Source: Nitrospirota bacterium
GTDB taxonomy: Bacteria > Nitrospirota > Leptospirillia > Leptospirillales > Leptospirillaceae
Assembly (NCBI GenBank): GCA_021826965.1
Contig: JAKAYA010000012.1
Coordinates: 1 to 48,875 of the forward strand
DNA: 48,875 nt
Direction: 5' to 3'
In this document: one piece after another, positions 14,583 to 22,909 of the stretch
Layout of the letters: every line of letters starts with the position of its first letter
How positions within the stretch are numbered: position 1 is the stretch's first letter
Translations under genes and position numbers: made by a program
Notes under the pieces: generated by a model
Seen by the model: the letters and a program-made list of their open reading frames with translations, nothing else
Database searches by the model: none
Told to the model about the DNA's origin: nothing

Positions 14583-15756
14583 AATGGACCCCCGGGTCCT
14601 CGATGCCATGATCCCCTATTTCACGGAGAATTTTGGCAACGCGGCATCCCGGAACCATGCATACGGCTGGAAGGCCGAAGAAGGAGTGGAACATGCGCGC
14701 GGTGACGTGGCGGCCCTCATTGGAGCCGATCCGAAGGAGATTGTCTTCACCTCCGGCATGACGGAGTCCGACAATCTCGCCATCAAGGGAGTGGCGGAAA
14801 TGTACCGGGAGAAAGGCAATCACCTGATCGCCGTCGAAACCGACATCCGTTCCATTCTCGACCCGTTGCACGCCCTTGAGCGCCACGGATTCACCCTGAC
14901 ACTCCTGCCGGTGGATTCCAAGGGCCGCGTCGATCCCGAAAAGCTCCGGGAAGCGATCCGGCCGGAAACCATTCTGGTCTCCATGATGATGGTCAACCAT
15001 GAAATCGGCACGATCCAGCCGATGGAGGAAATCGGAAAGATCACGCGGGAAAAAGGCGTTCTGCTTCACGTCAACGCAAGCTATTCGGCCGGAGCCGTGC
15101 CGATCGACGTCAACCGCATGAACATCGACCTTCTCTCCATGAACGCTCATCTGATCTATGGTCCGAAGGGGGTGGGAGCACTCTATGTCCGGCGCAAGAA
15201 TCCGCGTGTCCGGATCACACCCCAGATCGAGGGGGGAGGACACGAACGGGGAGTCCGCTCCGGTACGCTCAACACGCCGGGAATCGTCGGGATGGGCTAC
15301 GCCTGCCGTCTCCTGCGGGAGAACTGGGAAGCCGAAATCGCCCTGCTCTCCGGCCTTCGAAACAAGCTTGAGAACGGGATTCTGGAAGAACTCGATTACG
15401 TTTCCATCAACGGGGACGTCGACAACCGGTCTCCGGCGGTCTCCAACCTGTCCTTTGCGTTTGTCGAAGGGGAAGCCCTTTTGATGGGCCTGAAAGAGAT
15501 CGCTCTGTCCTCCGGTTCGGCCTGCACCTCGTCGACGCTGGAACCGTCCTATGTCCTGCGCGCCCTGGGAGTTGGAACCGATCTGGCACACTCCTCGATC
15601 CGGTTTACGGTCGGGCGTTTCAACACCGAAGAGGAGATTGCCTACACCGTCCGGCGCGTCAAGGAAGCCGTCAGCCGGCTCCGGGACATGTCGCCCCTCT
15701 ACGAAATGGCCAAAGAGGGAATCGACCTGAAATCCGTCCAGTGGAACTCACACTGA
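14542..15756 (+). CDS. iscS: IscS-like protein lacking the PLP-binding residues (pseudo-cysteine desulfurase)
   Basis: 404 residues, the length of E. coli IscS, and collinear with it from YLDNHATT to the C-terminal docking tail (SVQWNSH). The sulfur-carrier loop is intact: Cys328 in SSGSACTSS, the same number as in E. coli, and RSGT is kept. The cofactor site is not: Leu204 replaces the Schiff-base Lys206 (NAHLIYGPKG for SGHKIYGPKG), Asn178 replaces Asp180, Ile102 replaces His104, Tyr181 replaces Gln183, His153 replaces Asn155 and Asn201 replaces Ser203. Codons were read from the DNA. PLP catalysis looks impossible, yet the frame is open and the rest is conserved, so the protein is probably under selection as a scaffold, persulfide carrier or cluster ligand. 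ATG 14542 has GGAGG 9 nt upstream. Confidence 0.93.
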   Translation: MDRSIYLDNHATTKMDPRVLDAMIPYFTENFGNAASRNHAYGWKAEEGVEHARGDVAALIGADPKEIVFTSGMTESDNLAIKGVAEMYREKGNHLIAVETDIRSILDPLHALERHGFTLTLLPVDSKGRVDPEKLREAIRPETILVSMMMVNHEIGTIQPMEEIGKITREKGVLLHVNASYSAGAVPIDVNRMNIDLLSMNAHLIYGPKGVGALYVRRKNPRVRITPQIEGGGHERGVRSGTLNTPGIVGMGYACRLLRENWEAEIALLSGLRNKLENGILEELDYVSINGDVDNRSPAVSNLSFAFVEGEALLMGLKEIALSSGSACTSSTLEPSYVLRALGVGTDLAHSSIRFTVGRFNTEEEIAYTVRRVKEAVSRLRDMSPLYEMAKEGIDLKSVQWNSH

Positions 15757-15790
15757 CGACCATCGAACATCTATGAACGGGAGGCTTTAA

Positions 15791-16204
15791 ATGGCATATA
15801 GTGACAAGGTCGTTGACCACTACAACAACCCCAGGAACATGGGATCGTTCGACAAGTCGGAAGAGAACGTCGGAACCGGTATCGTCGGCGCTCCGGAATG
15901 CGGCGACGTGATGAAGCTCCAGCTCAAGATCAACGATTCGGGCGTCATCGAGGAAGCCAAGTTCAAGACCTTTGGCTGTGGCAGCGCCATCGCCTCCAGT
16001 TCACTGGCGACGGAATGGGTAAAAGGAAAGACTGTGGAAGAAGCCCTTCAGATCAAAAACACGGACATTGTCCAGGAGCTGAACCTTCCCCCGGTCAAAA
16101 TCCATTGTTCCGTTCTGGCAGAAGACGCCATCAAGAGCGCCATCAACGACTACCGCACGAAAAAGACACAGGGCAGCGAGAAACCGGAAAACGCCAAAGT
16201 CTGA
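15791..16204 (+). CDS. iscU: Fe-S cluster assembly scaffold IscU
   Basis: 137 residues. Cluster ligands Cys37, Cys63, His105 and Cys106 and the labilising Asp39 (PECGDVM) fall at exactly the E. coli positions. The chaperone-recognition motif LPPVK is at 99-103, so handover through HscB/HscA should work. Ala36 before Cys37 is Glu here. In standard ISC systems it receives persulfide sulfur from IscS Cys328; with the unusual IscS next door, the sulfur source is open. A start at ATG 15791 has GGGAGG 8 nt upstream. A Lys/Glu-rich tail of 10 residues extends past the family end. Confidence 0.97.
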   Translation: MAYSDKVVDHYNNPRNMGSFDKSEENVGTGIVGAPECGDVMKLQLKINDSGVIEEAKFKTFGCGSAIASSSLATEWVKGKTVEEALQIKNTDIVQELNLPPVKIHCSVLAEDAIKSAINDYRTKKTQGSEKPENAKV

Positions 16205-16215
16205 AGGAGGGAATC

Positions 16216-16545
16216 ATGATCAATGTGACGGAGAAAGCAGCCGAAGAAGTTGTCCGCCTGTCCAAAGCCCAGAAGAAGGAAGGCAAGTTCCTGCGACTCG
16301 GCATCGAAGGAGGCGGGTGTTCCGGGCTTTCCTATCTGATCAAATTCGAAGAAGAAGCCGGAGAGTTCGACACAGTCCAGGATGGCCCTGCCGGTATCCG
16401 AATCCTGGTCGACCCCAAATCCATGGTCTATCTGGACGGTTCGATCCTCGACTACCAGGGCGGCGGACTGATGGGGGGAGGATTCAAGTTCCAGAACCCG
16501 AACGCCACCCACAGTTGCGGCTGCGGAACATCTTTCGCCGTCTAG
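16216..16545 (+). CDS. iscA: A-type Fe-S carrier protein IscA
   Basis: 109 residues. The three conserved cysteines are Cys35 (GGGCSGLSY) and Cys101/Cys103 (SCGCGTSF). A-type carriers bind Fe or a [2Fe-2S]/[4Fe-4S] cluster between subunits and pass it to target enzymes. ATG 16216 has AGGAGGG 7 nt upstream and lies 11 bp after iscU. Longer ORFs in the frame are out of family. Confidence 0.96.
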   Translation: MINVTEKAAEEVVRLSKAQKKEGKFLRLGIEGGGCSGLSYLIKFEEEAGEFDTVQDGPAGIRILVDPKSMVYLDGSILDYQGGGLMGGGFKFQNPNATHSCGCGTSFAV

Positions 16546-16645
16546 GTCTTTTGCAAATACCGGAAAACGGGCGCCCCCCTTCCGGGGCTCCCGTCCCGGA
16601 CCATTGCGGGGCCGTCCGGTCCGTTCAAGCCAAAGGAGAAGTGGC

Positions 16646-17323
16646 ATGTCCGTTTCCTCTGCGCACACGGACCCGTCTCTCTGCTGGAACTGTCGCGAGA
16701 CGGTGTCCGATGCGGATATCTGTCCGTCCTGTGTCAAGATTCAGCCCGTCGGCCGAAAGGCCGATTTTTATTCCATACTGGGCCTTCCCGTCCGCTTGAT
16801 CATGGAACCGGGACAACTGACAGACCGGTTTCATGGCAAGAGCCGGATCTTTCACCCCGATTTCCACCAGGATGAAGAATCCGGGGAGCAGCTGATCAGC
16901 CTCGAAAATGCCGCCCTGGTGAACCAGGCGTTCAAAACCCTGAAAGATCCCTACGACCGGGCCGCATATTTCCTGGACCTGACCGGACCGCATCACTCCC
17001 CGCAAGGGCAGAAAACGACCCTCTCCCCGATCCTCCTGATGGAGGTGATGGAACTCAAGGAGTCCCTCGAGGAAGAAGCCGGAGAAAGGGGAACGGACGA
17101 GGCCCTCTCCCGGCTGGCCCGACGCGTGGCGGAAGAGGAAACCCGGATCCTGGACCTGATGAAGAAAATGGACGCTCTTCTGGAAGGAGGAACGGACGCC
17201 GGTCAGCTTCCGGAAAACGACCGGTCGGCGCTTCGACAGGCTCTCGAATACCGGAAATACCTGAAATCCATTGAAAGGGACCTGAAGCCCCGTCCGGGGA
17301 ACATCGGGAATCCGAAACACTAA
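16646..17323 (+). CDS. hscB: J-domain co-chaperone HscB with N-terminal four-cysteine motif
   Basis: 225 residues. It brings IscU to HscA and stimulates the ATPase. The J-domain covers about residues 40-110, with the HPD tripeptide at 70-72 (FHPDFH), followed by the C-terminal three-helix IscU-binding region. Before the J-domain is CWNC...CPSC (Cys13, 16, 26, 29), which should bind a metal; the human mitochondrial HSCB carries a similar motif while E. coli HscB does not. The extension therefore adds about 40 residues to the usual length of about 170. ATG 16646 has AAGGAGAA 7 nt upstream. Confidence 0.93.
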   Translation: MSVSSAHTDPSLCWNCRETVSDADICPSCVKIQPVGRKADFYSILGLPVRLIMEPGQLTDRFHGKSRIFHPDFHQDEESGEQLISLENAALVNQAFKTLKDPYDRAAYFLDLTGPHHSPQGQKTTLSPILLMEVMELKESLEEEAGERGTDEALSRLARRVAEEETRILDLMKKMDALLEGGTDAGQLPENDRSALRQALEYRKYLKSIERDLKPRPGNIGNPKH

Positions 17324-17344
17324 AAACCCCAGAGAGGAGTCCTT

Positions 17345-19156
17345 GTGTCCAGAACCGTTGTCGGCATAGACCTGGGTACGACCAATTCCCTGGTGGCCGT
17401 GATGATCGACGACCGGATCGTGGTGATTCCGGATGACGACGGCCGACCGCTGCTGCCGTCCGTCGTCGCCTTCTCCCAAGCCGGTGTCCAGGTGGGATAT
17501 TCCGCCAAGGCCCGACTGAACGATCCGGAAACAACCGTCGTCTACTCGGCCAAACGGCTGATGGGAAAAAGCTATGACGATGTCCGGGAAGAGCTTCCGC
17601 GACTTTCCTATCCGGTCGAGTCCGTCCGGGATCTCCCCATGATTCCGGACCGTTTGAAAAACCGTCACATCTCTCCTCCAGAAATCGGCGCCGTGGTTCT
17701 GGCCGAACTGAAGAAAAGGGCAGAGATTTATCTGAACCAGCCCATACAGGACGCGGTCATCACGGTCCCCGCCTATTTTAACGACGCACAACGGCAGGCG
17801 ACGAAAGACGCCGGACAGATGGCCGGACTGAACGTCCTCCGGATCGTGAACGAACCGACGGCGGCCGCCCTTGCCTACGGTTTTGGCTCCGGAAAGGACG
17901 GCATTTTCGCGATTTACGACCTGGGCGGAGGCACTTTCGATTTCAGCCTTCTAAAGATTCAGAAAGGGATCTTCGAAGTCCTCGCGACCAACGGAGACAC
18001 CCATCTCGGGGGAGACGACTTCGATCAGGCGATTGTCCGCCACTGGCAATCCGTGCACCCCGAACTCAAAAACAGTTCGGAACGATACGAAGTCCGGGAC
18101 CTTCTCCGAAAAGAAGCCGAAAAGGCCAAAATCGCCCTCTCCACCACCGACAGCAGCCGGGTTACCGTTCCGTCCCTCGGACTGGACTCCACACTCACCC
18201 GGGACATCCTGAACCGACTGGTCGAACCTTTGGTCCAGAGGACACTCGTTCCGGTCCGTCAGGCCCTCGAAGATGCAGGCGTTCCTGTCGAACGTGTGGA
18301 CGGCGTCATCCTCGTCGGGGGTGCCACGCGGCTTCCGCGCATCAAGGAAGCTGTCCGGGACCTTTTCGGAAAACCGATCTATGACTCGGTCGATCCGGAT
18401 CTGGTTGTTGCGGAAGGCGCCGCGGTCCAGGGCCACATCCTGTCCGGTCAAAGGAAAGACCTCCTGCTTCTGGACGTCACCCCCCTTTCGCTCGGCATCG
18501 AAACCATGGGTGGCGTGACGTCGACCCTGATTCCCCGGAACACGACGATCCCGACACAGGCGAAAGAAATGTTCACCACTTTTCTCGATGGACAGACCCG
18601 GGTGGACATTCATGTTCTCCAGGGCGAACGGGAACTGGCCAAGGACAACCGGAGCCTTGCCCGTTTCTCTCTCACCGGAATCGAACCCATGATCGCCGGG
18701 GCAGCACGGATCGAAGTCACCTTCATGATCGATGCCAACGGGATCCTGGACGTCCGGGCGGTAGACCAGCGAACCGGACAGTCCCAGGGAGTCGTCGTTC
18801 ATTCCTCCTATGGGTTAAGTCGGGACGACGTCCGGGATCTGATCAAGGAATCCTTCGTCCATGCCAAGGAAGATTTTGAAACGCGCCTTCTCATCGACGC
18901 GCGGACAGAGGCCCGAACAGTTTTGAACGCCACCCGTCGGGCGCTCGAACGACTCGACGACGCCATCGTTCCCCCCGAGGAAAGAGCCGGAATCGTCGAA
19001 CAGATGCGGCTTCTCGAAACGGCCATGGAGGGGACAGACGGACGCAAGGTTCGGGATGAGACCACCCGCCTCGATCAGGTGACCCGTCCCCTGGCTGAAA
19101 GACTGATGAATCATTCCGTCCAGGAAGCCCTTGGCGGAAAGGCTGTCGACAATTAG
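17345..19156 (+). CDS. hscA: Hsp70-type Fe-S chaperone HscA
   Basis: 603 residues from a GTG start with GAGGAG upstream. The ATPase domain opens [16 protein letters not shown] and includes [14 protein letters not shown] and [13 protein letters not shown]. The linker ([15 protein letters not shown]) and the substrate-binding domain follow. Length and position between hscB and fdx mark it as HscA rather than DnaK. It uses ATP to release or transfer the cluster held by IscU through LPPVK. Twenty-one bp separate it from hscB and 16 bp from fdx. Confidence 0.96.
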   Translation: MSRTVVGIDLGTTNSLVAVMIDDRIVVIPDDDGRPLLPSVVAFSQAGVQVGYSAKARLNDPETTVVYSAKRLMGKSYDDVREELPRLSYPVESVRDLPMIPDRLKNRHISPPEIGAVVLAELKKRAEIYLNQPIQDAVITVPAYFNDAQRQATKDAGQMAGLNVLRIVNEPTAAALAYGFGSGKDGIFAIYDLGGGTFDFSLLKIQKGIFEVLATNGDTHLGGDDFDQAIVRHWQSVHPELKNSSERYEVRDLLRKEAEKAKIALSTTDSSRVTVPSLGLDSTLTRDILNRLVEPLVQRTLVPVRQALEDAGVPVERVDGVILVGGATRLPRIKEAVRDLFGKPIYDSVDPDLVVAEGAAVQGHILSGQRKDLLLLDVTPLSLGIETMGGVTSTLIPRNTTIPTQAKEMFTTFLDGQTRVDIHVLQGERELAKDNRSLARFSLTGIEPMIAGAARIEVTFMIDANGILDVRAVDQRTGQSQGVVVHSSYGLSRDDVRDLIKESFVHAKEDFETRLLIDARTEARTVLNATRRALERLDDAIVPPEERAGIVEQMRLLETAMEGTDGRKVRDETTRLDQVTRPLAERLMNHSVQEALGGKAVDN

Positions 19157-19172
19157 AGCCGGGAGTGCCTCA

Positions 19173-19484
19173 ATGCCCAAAATCCATTTTCCGGAACTCG
19201 GAAAAACCATCGAAGCCTCCGAAGGCGAATCCATCCTGAAAGCGGCGCTTCGCGCGGGCATTCCGGTGGAACACAATTGCGGTGGAGTCTGCGCGTGCTC
19301 GACATGTCACGTGATCGTCGAGGAAGGGGGGAAAAACCTTTCCCCCATGGAAGAAGACGAAGAAGACCAGCTCGACGAAGCAGAAGGACTCACCCTGAAA
19401 TCCCGTCTTTCCTGCCAGGCCATCGTGCATGGGGATATCGTTGTGCGCATCCCTCCCTGCACGAAGGGTGGCCACGAACACTAG
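19173..19484 (+). CDS. fdx: ISC-type [2Fe-2S] ferredoxin
   Basis: 103 residues. Cluster ligands Cys36, Cys42, Cys45 and Cys81 follow the C-x5-C-x2-C...C pattern, and the additional Cys40 conserved in ISC ferredoxins is present (CGGVCACSTC). It is the electron donor for reducing persulfide on the scaffold during cluster assembly. The acidic helix (EEDEEDQLDEAEG) is the usual docking surface for IscS. Since docking competes with other IscS partners, its retention suggests the altered IscS still binds partners. Start at ATG 19173. Confidence 0.95.
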   Translation: MPKIHFPELGKTIEASEGESILKAALRAGIPVEHNCGGVCACSTCHVIVEEGGKNLSPMEEDEEDQLDEAEGLTLKSRLSCQAIVHGDIVVRIPPCTKGGHEH

Positions 19485-19528
19485 TCACCGACAACAGGAA
19501 ACATCCAAAAAACGGAGGAGTTCAGGAC

Positions 19529-19732
19529 GTGAACTGGAACGAACCCTATGAAATCGGCTACCGGCTACTGGAACAGCATCCCGACACCGACCCCCTGACG
19601 GTACGGTTTACCGATCTGCACCGGTACGTGATCGAACTTCCCGGTTTCACGGGGGACCCGAAATCGTCGAACGAAAAAATTCTGGAAGCGATCCAGATGG
19701 CGTGGCTCGAAGAATGGAACGACAAGGATTGA
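19529..19732 (+). CDS. iscX: IscX, small acidic ISC regulator
   Basis: 67 residues from a GTG with GGAGG 9-10 nt upstream. The signature (VRFTDLHRYVIEL and SSNEKILEAIQMAWLEEW) matches E. coli IscX closely. IscX binds iron weakly and docks on IscS, where it modulates the desulfurase reaction. Its presence beside a desulfurase that seems to lack PLP chemistry is notable, as it implies the docking surface is still used. Confidence 0.92.
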   Translation: MNWNEPYEIGYRLLEQHPDTDPLTVRFTDLHRYVIELPGFTGDPKSSNEKILEAIQMAWLEEWNDKD

Positions 19733-20238
19733 CCGCGATCCCGTCCGTTCTCCCGGACCCGGATCGCCGGTCCCCGCCCGGTTGGGTTCCTGTTCGCGTA
19801 CGAGTGCCTTCGGACGCCCTGGATGCTCCGGCATTGATCCAGCGTCTCAAACATGCGAAAACAGGCGTGGAGTATACGGACTTCGTGATCGCCCGAAAAG
19901 GTGATCCGGAAATCGGGGAGCAGGAATTCCGGAGACTTCTCGAACGTCTTCCTCCCGATCCCCATCACCGGCAGGAGCGCGTTCCGTTCGCGCCCGCCTG
20001 GATCGATACGGAAGGACGCTACTATCAACTGTTATGGGAGGAAGGGAACTCGTTGAGGCTTCTCCGGGACGACGGAGTCCTCGGACAGTGTTCCAGAACC
20101 GATTTTCAGATGCTTTTTCACCCCTTTCTCCCGGAGGGTTCCGGACGGAATCCCCGCTTGACGGAGGAATACCCCCTCGATCCCGGAGATACCCGGGTGA
20201 ACGGGAACATGCGCATTCAGGATCAAATTTCAGGATAG
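19714..20238 (+). CDS. Unknown protein encoded within the isc operon
   Basis: About 174 residues from the ATG at 19714, overlapping the end of iscX by 19 bp; an ATG at 19702 or later starts are possible because no clear ribosome site is seen. Composition and codon use match its neighbours. It has VRVRVPSDALDAPALIQRLKHAKTG and WIDTEGRYYQLLWEEG segments, and a single Cys. No membrane segment and no recognised family. Its location between iscX and mrp makes an Fe-S role worth testing. Confidence 0.7.
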   Translation: MERQGLTAIPSVLPDPDRRSPPGWVPVRVRVPSDALDAPALIQRLKHAKTGVEYTDFVIARKGDPEIGEQEFRRLLERLPPDPHHRQERVPFAPAWIDTEGRYYQLLWEEGNSLRLLRDDGVLGQCSRTDFQMLFHPFLPEGSGRNPRLTEEYPLDPGDTRVNGNMRIQDQISG

Positions 20239-20326
20239 AGAGAAAATCCGGATAGAACGGTCCTTGAGACCAAGAGCGAAGCATATCCCTCCCGTCGCCC
20301 GACGGGACAGCCCGAAGGAGAATTGG

Positions 20327-21403
20327 ATGACCCAAGTCGCGGAAGAAAAAGTCTGGCAAGCCTTGAGCCGGGTGATAGAACCCGATTTCAAAAAGGATCT
20401 CGTGACCCTGAAGATGATCGAGAACCTGAAGATCGAGGAAGGAAAGGTTTCGTTTACCATCGTTCTGACAACGCCCGCCTGTCCTCTGAAAGACGAGATG
20501 AAAAATGCCTGCAATGACGCTCTGAGCTCCGTTCCCGGCGTCACGTCGACGGAAATCGCTTTCACCGCCCGGACAACCTCCGGGACCTTTGCCGGAAAAG
20601 CCCCGATCACCGGGGTTCGAAACGTTCTGGCCGTCTCCAGCGGGAAGGGCGGAGTCGGCAAGTCGACCACCAGCGTGAATCTTGCCATCGGGCTCCAGGC
20701 CATGGGTGCGAAAGTCGGCATCCTGGACGCGGACGTCTACGGCCCGAACATCCCGATGATGCTCGGAATCAACACCCAGCCCAAGCAGGTGGAAAACCGC
20801 TTCATCCCGCCATCCGCAAACGGTATCGCCTGTATGTCCATGGCGTTTCTCGTCCCTCCCGGAACCCCCCTCATCTGGCGCGGCCCCATGCTCCACGGGG
20901 TCATTCAGCAATTCGTCCGGGACGTGGAATGGGGCGAACTCGATTATCTGGTCGTCGACATGCCTCCCGGAACGGGAGATGCCCAGCTATCTCTCGCCCA
21001 GCTCGTTCCGTTGTCGGGAGCCGTCATCGTCACAACCCCCCAGGAGGTTTCTCTTTCCGACTCCCGGAGAGGGCTCGCCATGTTCCAGAAAGTGAACGTG
21101 CCAATCCTTGGAATCATTGAAAACATGAGCATGTTCGTTTGTCCCAACTGTCAGCATGAAACGCCGATCTTTTCCCAGGGCGGCGGCGAAATGGCAGCAA
21201 AAGAACTGAAGGTTCCCTTTCTCGGCCGGATCCCGATCGATCTGTCCATCCGGGAAGGCGGGGATTCGGGGGTTCCGATCGGGATCGCCCAACCCCAGTC
21301 CCCGATCTCCAAATCGTATGAAAACATCGCCGGACAGATTGCGTCCGCCATCAGCATTCTGAACGCCGGCGCCAAACCCATCCAGATCGCGAATTTTGGA
21401 TGA
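20327..21403 (+). CDS. Mrp/ApbC-type Fe-S carrier ATPase with MIP18 domain
   Basis: 358 residues. An N-terminal MIP18/DUF59 domain (residues 1-85, VTLTTPAC-like LTTPACPL with Cys52) leads into a P-loop ATPase of the MinD/NBP35 class with the deviant Walker A GKGGVGKST at 106-114. The CPNC motif in the C-terminal half is the dimer-interface cluster site. The protein binds a [4Fe-4S] cluster and delivers it to apo-enzymes. ATG 20327 has AAGGAG 8 nt upstream. Cotranscription with isc and a 4-bp overlap with the next gene fit this role. Confidence 0.93.
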   Translation: MTQVAEEKVWQALSRVIEPDFKKDLVTLKMIENLKIEEGKVSFTIVLTTPACPLKDEMKNACNDALSSVPGVTSTEIAFTARTTSGTFAGKAPITGVRNVLAVSSGKGGVGKSTTSVNLAIGLQAMGAKVGILDADVYGPNIPMMLGINTQPKQVENRFIPPSANGIACMSMAFLVPPGTPLIWRGPMLHGVIQQFVRDVEWGELDYLVVDMPPGTGDAQLSLAQLVPLSGAVIVTTPQEVSLSDSRRGLAMFQKVNVPILGIIENMSMFVCPNCQHETPIFSQGGGEMAAKELKVPFLGRIPIDLSIREGGDSGVPIGIAQPQSPISKSYENIAGQIASAISILNAGAKPIQIANFG

Positions 21404-21657
21404 ACCCGGAAAAAGTCGCCCGGATCGCACGCTATGATGCGTTGCTGACGGAATGGAAGGGACGCCACATGTTGACGGAGATGGCGTCCCGCAAGGCTCT
21501 GGGACCCGGAACGTTCGAAAACTCCGGAAAACCGGAGGACTGGAAAGCCTGGGAAGAAGCCCTCAACGCTGAACTGGAGCTCTGGCTGGACCTGAAGGAG
21601 ATCTGGTGCGACCTGGCCCGGGAGAGACCTTCGACCAGGGAGAGCGGGGAACCTTAA
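21400..21657 (+). CDS. Small acidic/tryptophan-rich protein of unknown function
   Basis: 85 residues starting in an ATGA overlap with the mrp stop, a sign of translational coupling. Mostly helical, with W-rich stretches (EDWKAWEEALNAELELWLDLKEIWCDL) that suggest a coiled coil or partner-binding helix. One Cys. Not recognised. Coupling to mrp suggests it works with that carrier. Confidence 0.75.
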   Translation: MNPEKVARIARYDALLTEWKGRHMLTEMASRKALGPGTFENSGKPEDWKAWEEALNAELELWLDLKEIWCDLARERPSTRESGEP

Positions 21658-21720
21658 ACAGGGTCCCCTTTCCCGGCATACCCTCGGAGGAAGAGCAAGG
21701 AGAACCTCTCCTTAAAGTTT

Positions 21721-22521
21721 ATGCGCCGTTTTGCCTTTGTCGTATCCTACGACGGAAGAGGGTTCCAGGGGTGGCAGTCCCAGATTCGCGGAAACGCCGT
21801 CCAGGACCGCGTGGAAGAAGCTTTTTGCAGGCTGACGCAAGAGGACGTGCGGGTCACCGGATCCGGACGGACCGATACCGGGGTCTCCGCAGCAGGTCAA
21901 GTGTTCCATTGCGATCTGAGCGGAGAAAAATGGACCCCGGAGGTCCTCCTCCGCGGTCTGAACCACTATCTCCCGCCCACTGTCCGGGTCGTGCGCGCTG
22001 CGCCCGTCGCACCAGATTTCCACGCCCGTCATGATGTTGTCCGCAAGATCTATCGTTACCGATGGGTTCCCCTGTCTGCCCGGGGAAGAGGAGTGCTTCC
22101 GACAGACTCCCCCTTTTGCGGAACGTTCGTCGAATTCCCCGACTGGAGCATCCTGCAGCAAGCGACGAAGCTCCTGGAAGGTTCAAACGACTTCTCCCAC
22201 TTCACCATCCGCAAATCCTGTCCGGAGAACGCGCGTCGAACAATCGACGCGATCCGGTGGGTCGCCGGAGCAGGAACCCTCGATCTCTGGGTCGCCGGCC
22301 GAGGGTTCCTGCATATGATGATCCGATACATCGCCATGGCCCTTCTCGAAACCGGTCAGAAAAAAAGATCGGTAGAAAGCCTGAGGAATCTTCTCCACGA
22401 CAAAAGCCCCCCTCCCGTCCCCCCGCTGCAGCCAGCCGCGCCGGAAGGGTTATCCCTGATCCGCGTCCTGTACGGAAAAAAAGAGCCGTTTCCCCCGGGC
22501 ATTCCCGTCCCTCCCGGGTGA
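21721..22521 (+). CDS. truA: tRNA pseudouridine synthase TruA
   Basis: 266 residues. Makes pseudouridine at positions 38-40 of tRNA anticodon stems. The catalytic Asp is in GSGRTDTGVSA, near residue 47-57; the family opening FVVSYDGRGFQGWQ and the RGFLHMMIRYI helix are present. Last gene of the long plus-strand operon. It ends 4 bp from the convergent DUF971 gene, with no room for a separate terminator. Confidence 0.95.
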   Translation: MRRFAFVVSYDGRGFQGWQSQIRGNAVQDRVEEAFCRLTQEDVRVTGSGRTDTGVSAAGQVFHCDLSGEKWTPEVLLRGLNHYLPPTVRVVRAAPVAPDFHARHDVVRKIYRYRWVPLSARGRGVLPTDSPFCGTFVEFPDWSILQQATKLLEGSNDFSHFTIRKSCPENARRTIDAIRWVAGAGTLDLWVAGRGFLHMMIRYIAMALLETGQKKRSVESLRNLLHDKSPPPVPPLQPAAPEGLSLIRVLYGKKEPFPPGIPVPPG

Positions 22522-22524
22522 GTC

Positions 22525-22836
22525 TCAGGCCCTGCAAAGACCGCAGGGACAGATCTTCCGAAGCAGATCGTAGGAATAAACGCCTGTCCCATGTCCATCG
22601 CTGAACCGGATGGAGAGGGCATAGTTTCCGACAGCAGAAACAGAAACCGGTCGGATGTCCGCCGGAATCCGATCCCTCGAAATCAGCTTTTCCCCCGTCC
22701 ATTCGTGAACGCATTCGGCACACTGACAATGTTCGCGCAGATAGATATTTTCGTACAGACTTTCGTGGCCGTCCTGCCACTTTATCAAAACCGAACGCCC
22801 TTCGACAGGCTCAACGGAGGAAGGCATGGGTGTCAT
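22525..22836 (-). CDS. DUF971 protein (Fe-S-linked, cysteine-rich)
   Basis: 103 residues from the ATG at 22836 (AGGAG 8 nt upstream). Matches the DUF971 pattern: VLIKWQDGHESLYENIYLREHCQCAECVHEWTG, then VGNYALSIRFSDGHGTGVYSYDLLR. Conserved cysteines in CQCAEC resemble the zinc-binding domain of gamma-butyrobetaine hydroxylases. A second cluster of cysteines ends the protein (CPCGLC). DUF971 domains are often encoded near or fused to Mrp/ApbC, here just across truA. It follows gpsA by 73 bp on the same strand. Confidence 0.88.
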   Translation of the reverse strand: MTPMPSSVEPVEGRSVLIKWQDGHESLYENIYLREHCQCAECVHEWTGEKLISRDRIPADIRPVSVSAVGNYALSIRFSDGHGTGVYSYDLLRKICPCGLCRA

Positions 22837-22909
22837 GAATTTTCTCCTGAAACAGTTGACAGCGATGATCGCGCACATACGCGTCTTGATCGGTCTTACA
22901 CCCGGGAGG

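Noticed and set aside
14542-15756. IscS as a simple decayed pseudogene
   Set aside because: Frame, length, Cys328 loop, RSGT and docking tail are all conserved; only the cofactor site is altered, which is not the pattern of random decay.
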